Assembly: GCA_003641425.1 (NCBI GenBank)
Contig: QNAH01000210.1
Coordinates: forward strand, 1 to 5,258
Direction of reading: 5' to 3'
DNA: 5,258 nt
Source of the DNA: Candidatus Zixiibacteriota bacterium
GTDB lineage: Bacteria; Zixibacteria; MSB-5A5; GN15; PGXB01
Part shown: piece after piece, positions 1 through 5,258 of the stretch
Position numbering within the stretch: the stretch's first letter is position 1
Layout of the letters: every line of letters starts with the position of its first letter
Notes under the pieces: model-generated
Databases searched by the model: none
What the model was told of the DNA's origin: nothing
What the model saw: the letters and a program-made list of their open reading frames with translations, nothing else
Made by a program: the position numbers and the translations under genes

Positions 1-438
1 CAGTGAATATTCTGTCCCGGCCTTTTTGGCATTGCCCAGTTTTTCCCAGCTGTAACCGATGGCCAGATGTAATTCCGATCTGACGAATCTGTTTTCGGGC
101 GAATACTTCAGACTCACGCCCAGGGCTTCGACAGCAACGGCATATTCGCGTTTTTTTTGCATGGTGAGGCCAAGATAGTAATGAGCCTCCCAATTACTGT
201 GATTGAATTTGATCGCTTTCTCGCAATGCTTCCTGGCCTGCTTATATTTGCCGTTGTAATAAAATTTCTTGGCCTGCCTGAGATGATTTTCCGATGATGC
301 GATTTCAGCCTTGGTGGGATGAACGATAACGGCCTTTTTGGTTTCAGCCGGCTGTGTTTTTACAACCACCACTTTGCGGGTACATCCCGCCGTGATTAGA
401 AGAATAAGACTTAATGACAGGAGTAGGAATTTTCTCAT
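1..438 (-). CDS. TPR-repeat lipoprotein, 3' part outside the window
   Basis: The reading frame is open from an ATG at 438-436 to the left edge, giving the first 146 residues of a protein whose C-terminus is not in the window. Residues 1-19 form a lipoprotein signal peptide: basic RK at 2-3, a Leu/Ile-rich core, then ITAGC with Cys19 as the expected lipidation site. The -3 position is Thr, slightly off the usual lipobox. The next residue is Thr20, not Asp, so by the enterobacterial Lol rule it would go to the outer membrane. A Val/Lys/Pro-rich linker (about 20-47) leads into tandem TPR-like helix pairs at about 49-82, 83-116 and 117-146, with conserved-type Gly, Tyr, Ala and Pro positions. The start is supported by GGAGG at 447-443, four bases upstream, and by an in-frame stop just before it. 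The gene is divergent from coaX. TPR lipoproteins usually scaffold protein complexes in the periplasm; the specific role cannot be told. Calling it a lipoprotein is secure, and function is unknown. Confidence 0.85.
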   Translation of the reverse strand, partial: MRKFLLLSLSLILLITAGCTRKVVVVKTQPAETKKAVIVHPTKAEIASSENHLRQAKKFYYNGKYKQARKHCEKAIKFNHSNWEAHYYLGLTMQKKREYAVAVEALGVSLKYSPENRFVRSELHLAIGYSWEKLGNAKKAGTEYSL

Positions 439-472
439 ACGGCCTCCGACTTTTCAAAATTGTCACATATCT

Positions 473-478
473 ATCATA
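473..478 (-). promoter_or_regulatory. Possible -10 box for the TPR lipoprotein gene
   Basis: Read on the minus strand, this is TATGAT, five of six matches to TATAAT, in an AT-rich stretch. It would start transcription near 466 and give a leader of about 28 bases containing the GGAGG ribosome binding site. The only -35 candidates upstream (for example TTCAAG with a 15-base spacer) are poor, so the call is tentative. Confidence 0.3.
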
Positions 479-543
479 TAATTATCGGCAGTTCTTGAAT
501 TTTCCTGAAAAACAGGTCTTTAGTCGAATTGGGTATTAGGCGA

Positions 544-572
544 TTGACAGGGCGGGGAGAAATGAATATATT
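544..572 (+). promoter_or_regulatory. Sigma70-type promoter of coaX, implying a leaderless transcript
   Basis: The -35 box TTGACA (544-549) matches consensus exactly. After a 17-base spacer comes TATATT (567-572), five of six matches to the -10 consensus. Transcription normally starts about 7 bases after the -10 box, which is the A of the coaX ATG at 579. The mRNA would then have essentially no 5' leader. The same two hexamers recur in front of groES, with a 16-base spacer, supporting both as real promoters. Confidence 0.75.
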
Positions 573-578
573 CACGCT

Positions 579-1349
579 ATGTTACTGGCAATAGATATAG
601 GAAATTCCAATACGGTTGTCGGCGCTTTCGATGACGGCAACCTGATCAATCATTTCCGTCTGGCGTCGAATCACAGTTTCACAGTTGATGAGTGCGGTTT
701 TTTTGTGCTGGGGCTTTTGGAGAAGCTGGATCTTAAGCCGGCCCAGGTGGACCGGGTAATAATCTCCTCGGTGGTTCCGCGTCTGACCTCTGTTTTTCAT
801 AGGATGTCGGGCAAATATCTGGAGATCGAACCGCTCATTGTCTCCTGTAATATAAAGCTGCCGATCAAGATAGCCTACGATGATCCCTCGGCGGTGGGCG
901 CCGATAGAATTGCCAATGCGGTGGCCGGATTTGTCAAATTCGGCGGACCGATTATTATAGTCGATTATGGGACGACGACCAATTTTGATGTGATCAATGA
1001 TCTGGGGAAATACCTGGGTGGAGCCATTGCCCCGGGACCGGAAACATCGGCCCAGGAACTTGCCGCCCGCGCGGCAAGGTTGTTCGAGGTAACAGTGGAG
1101 CGGCCCAAATCTGCGGTGGGGCGAAATACGGCCGACTCAATTAAATCGGGGCTGTTTTACGGAACTATCGGTCAGGTGGATTATATTATCAAGCTGATCC
1201 GTGACGAACTTGGCGGCGATGCCCGGGTAATTGCTACCGGCGGTCTGGCCGACCAGTTTATTGAACATTCCCGCTATATCGAGTCTGCGCACCCGACTCT
1301 TACTCTCGAGGGTCTCAAAATAATCGCCGACTATCAGCTTGATCAATAG
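579..1349 (+). CDS. coaX: Type III pantothenate kinase
   Basis: This enzyme phosphorylates pantothenate with ATP to 4'-phosphopantothenate, the first step of coenzyme A synthesis in the cytoplasm. Family knowledge: CoaX enzymes are dimeric ASKHA-fold kinases that need a monovalent cation and are not feedback-inhibited by CoA. The 256 residues are the usual family length. Seen in order: the N-terminal phosphate loop DIGNSNT (6-12); SSVVP (63-67); GADR (107-110), with Asp109 the expected catalytic base; the second phosphate motif from Asp129, DYGTTTNFD; GGAIAPG (147-153); GRNT (181-184) followed by SGLFYG; and ATGG (219-222) near the end. The ATG at 579 is fixed by homology, because MLLAIDIGN is the standard family start and no ATG, GTG or TTG lies in frame between it and the stop at 537-539. 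No Shine-Dalgarno sequence is suitably placed: the nearest purine run, GGGGAG at 554-559, is 19 bases away. One oddity is Asn135, where relatives such as B. subtilis CoaX have Thr (GTATT). The gene appears monocistronic. Confidence 0.96.
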   Translation: MLLAIDIGNSNTVVGAFDDGNLINHFRLASNHSFTVDECGFFVLGLLEKLDLKPAQVDRVIISSVVPRLTSVFHRMSGKYLEIEPLIVSCNIKLPIKIAYDDPSAVGADRIANAVAGFVKFGGPIIIVDYGTTTNFDVINDLGKYLGGAIAPGPETSAQELAARAARLFEVTVERPKSAVGRNTADSIKSGLFYGTIGQVDYIIKLIRDELGGDARVIATGGLADQFIEHSRYIESAHPTLTLEGLKIIADYQLDQ

Positions 1350-1414
1350 TTAATACTATATTATTCAGCAACTTACAAAAAATATAATATTCCCAAAAAT
1401 TTTTTTGAAATTTC
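1350..1414 (+). promoter_or_regulatory. AT-rich stretch upstream of the groESL promoter, possible UP element
   Basis: The 65 bases between the coaX stop and the groESL -35 box are almost all A and T, including an A5T7 run at 1395-1406 just before the -35 box. Such tracts can act as UP elements bound by the RNA polymerase alpha subunit, which would fit a highly expressed chaperonin operon. No convincing GC-rich terminator for coaX is seen here. The UP-element role is inferred from composition and position only. Confidence 0.35.
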
Positions 1415-1442
1415 TTGACATTCAGGCGTAAAAGAGTATATT
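1415..1442 (+). promoter_or_regulatory. Sigma70-type promoter of groESL
   Basis: TTGACA (1415-1420) is an exact -35 consensus. TATATT (1437-1442) is a five-of-six -10 box, and the spacer is 16 bases. Transcription should begin near 1449-1450, directly before the CIRCE operator, so HrcA bound there would block initiation or early elongation. This is the classic housekeeping-sigma plus CIRCE arrangement. No separate sigma32-type promoter was recognised. Confidence 0.85.
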
Positions 1443-1452
1443 TGACGCCCGA

Positions 1453-1479
1453 TTAGCACTCACCGAAAGAGAGTGCTAA
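1453..1479 (+). promoter_or_regulatory. CIRCE operator, binding site for the HrcA heat-shock repressor
   Basis: TTAGCACTC (1453-1461) and GAGTGCTAA (1471-1479) form a perfect 9-bp inverted repeat around a 9-base spacer, matching the CIRCE consensus without mismatch. It lies just downstream of the predicted groESL transcription start, so it is also in the 5' leader and could fold into a hairpin in the mRNA. HrcA, whose gene is not in this window, is expected to repress here and to be released on heat stress when GroEL is occupied by unfolded protein. Confidence 0.97.
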
Positions 1480-1532
1480 CAGCGTTAATATGAAATTTAG
1501 ACATTGCTGAACCAAAAATAGGAGGAAATTCA

Positions 1533-1817
1533 ATGAACGTGAAACCGTTAGCTGATCGTGTTCTGGTCAAGCCGGTGGAGCCGGCCGAAGTCAAAAAGGG
1601 CGGAATTATTATTCCGGATACCGCCAAAGAGAAACCCCAGGAAGGCGAAGTTATTGAAGTTGGTCCGGGCCGCACAGAAGACGGAAAAGAGATTCCGGTT
1701 GCGGTTCAAAAGGGAAATCATGTGCTTTACGGAAAATATTCCGGGACAGAAATCACCATCGATGGTGAGGAATTCCTGTTCATCCGCGAATCCGATATTC
1801 TGGCTGTAATCAGTTAA
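1533..1817 (+). CDS. groES: Co-chaperonin GroES (Hsp10)
   Basis: GroES forms the seven-subunit lid that caps the GroEL ring in the cytoplasm, closing the folding chamber during the ATP cycle. The 94 residues are typical of the family. The N-terminus carries the conserved KPLADRVLVKP block (4-14). The mobile loop (about 16-35) holds GGIII at 23-27, where Ile25-Ile27 is the hydrophobic tripeptide that docks on the GroEL apical domain. GPGR with EDG (44-50) marks the roof hairpin. YGKYSG (66-71), with FIRESDILA close to the C-terminus, completes the beta-barrel signature. The start follows a perfect AGGAGG (1520-1525) with a 7-base spacer. It is the first gene of a two-gene operon, 21 bases ahead of groEL, under the CIRCE promoter, with a leader of about 83 bases. 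Identity is not in doubt. Confidence 0.98.
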   Translation: MNVKPLADRVLVKPVEPAEVKKGGIIIPDTAKEKPQEGEVIEVGPGRTEDGKEIPVAVQKGNHVLYGKYSGTEITIDGEEFLFIRESDILAVIS

Positions 1818-1822
1818 CCACG

Positions 1823-1841
1823 AAGGAGTAAATGTAAGATG
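1823..1841 (+). promoter_or_regulatory. groEL ribosome binding site with a start-stop ATGTAA inside the spacer
   Basis: AAGGAG (1823-1828) precedes the groEL ATG at 1839 by 10 bases. Within that spacer lies another ATG (1832-1834) followed at once by TAA (1835-1837), a two-codon start-stop. The upstream ATG is only 3 bases from the AAGGAG, too close for efficient initiation, and it encodes nothing, so the groEL start at 1839 stands. MAKLIEYD also aligns with known GroEL N-termini. Confidence 0.8.
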
Positions 1842-3485
1842 GCAAAATTAATAGAATATGATTCCGTAGCTCGCGACAAGCTCAAAGCGGGCGTGGATAA
1901 GCTGGCCAATGCAGTTAAAGTTACGCTGGGTCCCAAGGGCCGTAATGTAATTCTGGACAAGAAATTCGGTTCGCCGACCGTGACCAAAGACGGTGTTTCG
2001 GTGGCCAAGGAAATCGAACTGGAAGATAACTTTGAGAACATGGGCGCGCAGATGGTCAAGGAAGTGGCTTCCAAGACCTCCGATGTCGCCGGTGACGGTA
2101 CCACCACCGCCACCGTGCTGGCCCAGGCTATTTACCGCGAAGGTATCAAGGCTGTTACGGCCGGTATCAATCCGATGGCTATTAAGCGCGGCATCGATGG
2201 TGCATCGAAGAAAGTAGTCGAAGGGATCAGAAAACTGAGCAAGCCGGTTGCCTCCGAGCGCGATAAGATTAAGCAGGTAGGCACCATCTCCGCCAATGGC
2301 GATGAAGAGATTGGTGAGAAAATCGCGGAAGCGATGGAGAAAGTCGGTAATGACGGTGTTATCACTGTAGAGGAGTCCAAGACGGCCGAGACAACCCTGG
2401 ATATTGTCGAAGGTATGCAGTTCGACCGCGGTTATGTATCTCCTTATTTCGTGACCGACCCGGACAATATGGAAGCGGTTCTGGAAGATCCGGTGATTCT
2501 GATTCATGACAAAAAGATCTCCACCATGAAGGACCTTCTGCCGATCCTCGAAAAAGTCGCCCAGATGGGCAAGCCGTTGATGATTATCGCCGAGGATATC
2601 GAGGGTGAAGCGCTGGCGACACTGGTTGTCAACAAGCTTCGCGGTACCATCAAGGTGGCCGCCGTCAAGGCTCCCGGTTTTGGCGATCGTCGCAAAGCCA
2701 TGCTGGAAGACATTTCGATTCTGACAGGCGGTAAGGTCATTTCCGAAGAGCTGGGATTCAAACTTGAAAACACAGTCGTTTCCGATCTTGGCAGCGCCAA
2801 GAAGATCACTATCGACAAAGACAACACAACTATTGTCGAGGGCGGCGGAAACACCGATGATCTCAAAGCCCGTATTGGCCAGATCAGAAAGCAGATAGAG
2901 GATACGACCTCGGATTATGACCGTGAGAAATTACAGGAACGTCTGGCCAAGCTGGCCGGTGGTGTTGCTGTGATCAACGTCGGTGCGGCTACCGAAACCG
3001 AGATGAAAGAGAAGAAGGCTCGTGTCGAGGATGCTCTCAACGCAACCCGCGCGGCTGTCGAGGAAGGTATTGTTCCGGGCGGCGGCGTGGCCCTGTTGCG
3101 TGTGATGAGCGCTCTTGACGACCTGAAGATGACTGCGGATGAGATGGTTGGTGTCAATATCGTCCGCCGTTCTCTTGAAGAGCCGATTCGTATGATCGCG
3201 AATAATGCCGGTGTCGAAGGATCAATCGTTGTCGATAAGGTCAAAAAGGAGAAGGGTGCCTACGGATACAATGCCGAGAAAGACTCTTATGAAGACCTGA
3301 TTCAGGCTGGTGTCATCGATCCGACCAAGGTTACTCGTTCGGCACTCGAGAATGCCGCTTCGATAAGCGGTCTGCTTTTGACCACTCAGGCGATCGTTGC
3401 CGATAAGCCTGAAGAGGAAAAAGCGGCCGGCGTGCCCGGCGGCGGAATGCCCGGTGGCATGGGCGGCATGGGTGGGATGTACTAA
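1839..3485 (+). CDS. groEL: Chaperonin GroEL (Hsp60)
   Basis: GroEL forms the double heptameric ring in the cytoplasm that folds proteins by ATP-driven encapsulation with GroES. The 548 residues equal the E. coli protein in length, and it aligns over its whole span. The equatorial domain is about 1-135 and 410-525, the intermediate about 136-190 and 376-409, and the apical about 191-375. Key sites are all present: the nucleotide-binding LGPKGRN (30-36); TKDG with Asp51 (E. coli Asp52); GDGTTT with Asp86 (E. coli Asp87); and Asp398, the ATP-hydrolysis aspartate. The cpn60 signature AAVEEGIVPGGG follows Asp398 closely. MQFDRGYVSPYF leads into the apical domain. The C-terminal tail has the usual Gly/Met repeats but ends GGMGGMY, with a final Tyr. 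There is no Cys in the protein. It is the second gene of the CIRCE-controlled operon, 21 bases after groES, and is followed by a strong terminator. Confidence 0.99.
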   Translation: MAKLIEYDSVARDKLKAGVDKLANAVKVTLGPKGRNVILDKKFGSPTVTKDGVSVAKEIELEDNFENMGAQMVKEVASKTSDVAGDGTTTATVLAQAIYREGIKAVTAGINPMAIKRGIDGASKKVVEGIRKLSKPVASERDKIKQVGTISANGDEEIGEKIAEAMEKVGNDGVITVEESKTAETTLDIVEGMQFDRGYVSPYFVTDPDNMEAVLEDPVILIHDKKISTMKDLLPILEKVAQMGKPLMIIAEDIEGEALATLVVNKLRGTIKVAAVKAPGFGDRRKAMLEDISILTGGKVISEELGFKLENTVVSDLGSAKKITIDKDNTTIVEGGGNTDDLKARIGQIRKQIEDTTSDYDREKLQERLAKLAGGVAVINVGAATETEMKEKKARVEDALNATRAAVEEGIVPGGGVALLRVMSALDDLKMTADEMVGVNIVRRSLEEPIRMIANNAGVEGSIVVDKVKKEKGAYGYNAEKDSYEDLIQAGVIDPTKVTRSALENAASISGLLLTTQAIVADKPEEEKAAGVPGGGMPGGMGGMGGMY

Positions 3486-3510
3486 TTCCCGATTAATTCC
3501 TATTTATATT

Positions 3511-3542
3511 AAAACCTCCGCCAATTCGGCGGAGGTTTTTTT
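3511..3542 (+). terminator. Rho-independent terminator of groESL
   Basis: CCTCCGCC (3515-3522) and GGCGGAGG (3528-3535) form a perfect 8-bp GC-rich stem around a 5-base AATTC loop. It can be extended by four A-T pairs from AAAA (3511-3514), and seven T's follow (3536-3542). It sits 25 bases past the groEL stop. On the minus strand the hairpin is followed by only four T's, then an AT-rich stretch, so it may also help end the convergent gene at 3574, but less strongly. Confidence 0.95.
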
Positions 3543-3573
3543 GTGCCTGGATTTTCATAAATTATAGTACAAA

Positions 3574-5258
3574 TCAATCCAGTGTGGGATTGATATCTCG
3601 TGCCCGCTGATGATAATAATTGGACAATCGGCTTAATTGAGGATCTCTGGAATTTCTATACAAAAGATCCATAAAATCTTTGCATATTAATTGAGCCCGG
3701 AAATTGTCATTGTATTGCTGCCCGAATTTCTGAATTTCTAATAGTAAACGATCATGCTGGTTACCCAAAAAAAGCGCGAAAAAATAGGCATATTTTGAAG
3801 GTAGATTATCGGGGAATTGTTGCCAGAACCGCTCAGAACAAGCCAGCATGAAATCGTAGTCTTTCTCGATATATGCTGCAGCTCCTTTTTCATATAATGT
3901 CATTTCCGTCGAATTGCCGGGCAGACGGATAAGGTCAATACCGGCATCGCGTATACGAAATGACCTTAGAATAAGGCCAGTGCCGATAAATGAATATGTC
4001 TTCCTGGCAAGGTTCAAATTACTGCGATCCGCAACCAGATGAGATACAGGATATTTATTGAAAAATTCTTTTTCAAGATTAACCAATCCAAAAAGATAAA
4101 TAACACCTTTAATATTATTATCAATGGTAAGAGCCGGCATATACGGACCAGTAAGAACGGCATCCTTGTCGACCATCTGGCTGATTTCTCGGTTTATATC
4201 TTTTAGATATGTACCCGGATATACCAGTCCCTGATAAAGCAGACTTCCCTGCCTGACCGTCATTCCGAGCGCCAGCGGTATAAGCACAACAGCAAAAATA
4301 TTTCTCGAGACCGACCGGTTCCGCATTCCGAGCAGGAGGAATATTACAACGGCTATTAAAAAAGATAACAGGGCGCTTAGAAACATGGCCGATTCCCCCG
4401 AGATGCTAATCATTTCAGCCGAACCGGCCCATGATAGAATCTGCATGACAAGATACCAGCCGACAAAAAAAGTGAGGGGGATTGCAATCAGGCGATTATG
4501 ATATTTAAAAGCAAGTTTCTTTTCAAACAACAGGCTGAGGATATATGCCTGCAGTGCGGCGGCGGGGAGAAACAGGAACAGCGTATATCTAAGGGGACGA
4601 TAATTGAAAGGCATCAATCCGAGAAATCCGCATATCAGCCACGCCGCACAGAAGAAAAGCGGCAACATATCCCGATCGTAGTCCCTGAAATGTTTTATCG
4701 TGAAATAGAATAAAACAAGGCCGATTCCGGTAAGGATTGTCAGAAAAGGGGACGGGCCGAAAAGGCCGCCCGATTCACCGTATGTTACAAGTTGTCTGAA
4801 AAAACCGAGTGGGGACTGAAAGCCGAACGGGGTACCGTACATCCCGGTCGTTTGTTCGGCATAATAATCGAGCATGACAGAAACGTTCCCGCCGTAAAAA
4901 ATGAGAGTGTACGTAATGACACCGGCCGCAGTACCGGCAAGAGTAATAAGAGATGGCATAAGCGCCTTGCGGCGGTGCTTGTATAGCAGGCTTAGAATCA
5001 CAGGGGCAAGCAGAATAAATCCGAACAATTTTCCGGCCAGAGCCGCAATTGCTATCAAAAATCCGGTCAGAAACAGCCCCCGGTTTTTTTCATGGAATCT
5101 CATAAATATGAAGAACGCCAGACCGGATAGAAATATCAGTCCGTTTTCGAGAAAAGGAAGACGTCCGTAAAAGATCAGCATGCCGTTGATAAGCAACAGC
5201 AGTGTCAGTATGCCGCGCTCGCGCAGAGTTCGGTACCCGGTAAAACTCATGATGAATA
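3574..5258 (-). CDS. Polytopic membrane protein, GT-C glycosyltransferase-like (GT39/ArnT/PMT type), N-terminus outside the window
   Basis: Numbering is from the ATG at 5250; the frame stays open to the window edge. About ten hydrophobic segments are visible at roughly 13-28, 34-51, 58-72, 75-90, 97-119, 164-184, 196-214, 222-241, 253-273 and 285-307, with an eleventh at 317-330. Family-like marks are YGRLPFLEN (28-36), resembling the Y-x-R plus acidic block of GT39/ArnT-type enzymes, and FNYRPLRY (215-222) followed by LP, like the RY...P segment of that superfamily. Residues from about 331 are soluble and probably periplasmic; 451-556 look like TPR-type helix pairs. Such enzymes transfer a sugar from a polyprenyl-phosphate carrier to a lipid or protein, but donor and acceptor cannot be told. 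The ATG at 5250 is probably internal: no Shine-Dalgarno is seen in the 8 bases before it, and the first membrane helix and catalytic loop of the family would lie upstream. The gene converges on groEL and appears more AT-rich. An O-antigen ligase or another membrane family remains possible. Confidence 0.65.
   Translation of the reverse strand, partial: FIMSFTGYRTLRERGILTLLLLINGMLIFYGRLPFLENGLIFLSGLAFFIFMRFHEKNRGLFLTGFLIAIAALAGKLFGFILLAPVILSLLYKHRRKALMPSLITLAGTAAGVITYTLIFYGGNVSVMLDYYAEQTTGMYGTPFGFQSPLGFFRQLVTYGESGGLFGPSPFLTILTGIGLVLFYFTIKHFRDYDRDMLPLFFCAAWLICGFLGLMPFNYRPLRYTLFLFLPAAALQAYILSLLFEKKLAFKYHNRLIAIPLTFFVGWYLVMQILSWAGSAEMISISGESAMFLSALLSFLIAVVIFLLLGMRNRSVSRNIFAVVLIPLALGMTVRQGSLLYQGLVYPGTYLKDINREISQMVDKDAVLTGPYMPALTIDNNIKGVIYLFGLVNLEKEFFNKYPVSHLVADRSNLNLARKTYSFIGTGLILRSFRIRDAGIDLIRLPGNSTEMTLYEKGAAAYIEKDYDFMLACSERFWQQFPDNLPSKYAYFFALFLGNQHDRLLLEIQKFGQQYNDNFRAQLICKDFMDLLYRNSRDPQLSRLSNYYHQRARDINPTLD

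Noticed and set aside
504..516. Small hairpin CCTG-AAAAA-CAGG upstream of coaX
   Set aside because: The stem is only four base pairs, lacks a T-tract, and matches no known operator or riboswitch.
1358..1390. Possible coaX terminator: ATATTAT (1358-1364) pairing with ATAATAT (1384-1390)
   Set aside because: The stem is seven A-U pairs with a 19-base loop and no G-C pair, too weak for an intrinsic terminator. Chance pairing is expected in such AT-rich DNA.
1490..1510. Six-codon ORF in the groES leader
   Set aside because: It has no Shine-Dalgarno and no regulatory residue pattern such as a run of one amino acid. CIRCE already explains the regulation.
1558..1809. 83-codon open frame in another frame inside groES
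   Set aside because: It is an Arg/Lys/Trp-rich frame-shifted shadow of groES, which is unmistakable in its own frame.
1848..2507. 219-codon open frame on the minus strand inside groEL
   Set aside because: It lies wholly antisense to the strongly conserved groEL and its translation resembles no family I know. Such antisense frames are common opposite codon-biased genes.
2504..2866. Other open frames antisense to groEL (also 1814-2113, 2132-2380 and 2915-3244)
   Set aside because: They are Ser/Thr/Ile/Leu-rich shadows of groEL codons, with no recognisable domains or supporting start signals.
4498..5170. Plus-strand frames of 64-89 codons opposite the membrane protein gene
   Set aside because: They are charged, low-similarity antisense shadows of hydrophobic codons, with no domains.

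Overview
This 5.26 kb window looks like ordinary bacterial chromosome carrying housekeeping genes. The G+C content appears moderate, and genes face both ways. The organism is probably a diderm (Gram-negative-type) bacterium: the first gene encodes a lipoprotein with no Asp after the lipid-bearing Cys, which suits outer-membrane sorting. The type III pantothenate kinase, the HrcA/CIRCE-controlled groESL operon and the style of the proteins suggest a deep-branching lineage such as the FCB/Zixibacteria-like groups. That placement is an impression from the sequence, not a tested result.

Layout from left to right: (i) positions 1-438, minus strand, the N-terminal 146 residues of a TPR lipoprotein that runs off the left edge. 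(ii) 439-578, a divergent intergenic region with a consensus sigma70-type promoter facing right; its -10 box ends only 6 bases before the coaX start codon. (iii) 579-1349, coaX, which makes the first enzyme of coenzyme A synthesis. (iv) 1350-1532, an AT-rich gap with a second strong promoter and a perfect CIRCE operator. (v) 1533-3485, the groES-groEL chaperonin operon, closed by a strong intrinsic terminator at 3511-3542. (vi) 3574-5258, minus strand and convergent with groEL, most of a polytopic membrane protein that resembles GT-C (GT39/ArnT/PMT-like) glycosyltransferases and has a soluble, TPR-like C-terminus. Its true N-terminus is probably beyond the right edge.

GroES and GroEL act together as the ATP-driven folding chamber, and HrcA is expected to repress them at CIRCE until heat or misfolded protein relieves it. 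coaX appears to be transcribed separately, and the two flanking genes have no evident functional link to the operon. I found no CRISPR array, mobile element, tRNA, rRNA, defence system or other sign of an undescribed system. The most interesting points are the apparently leaderless coaX transcript, the start-stop ATGTAA just before groEL, and the two-part architecture of the membrane protein.
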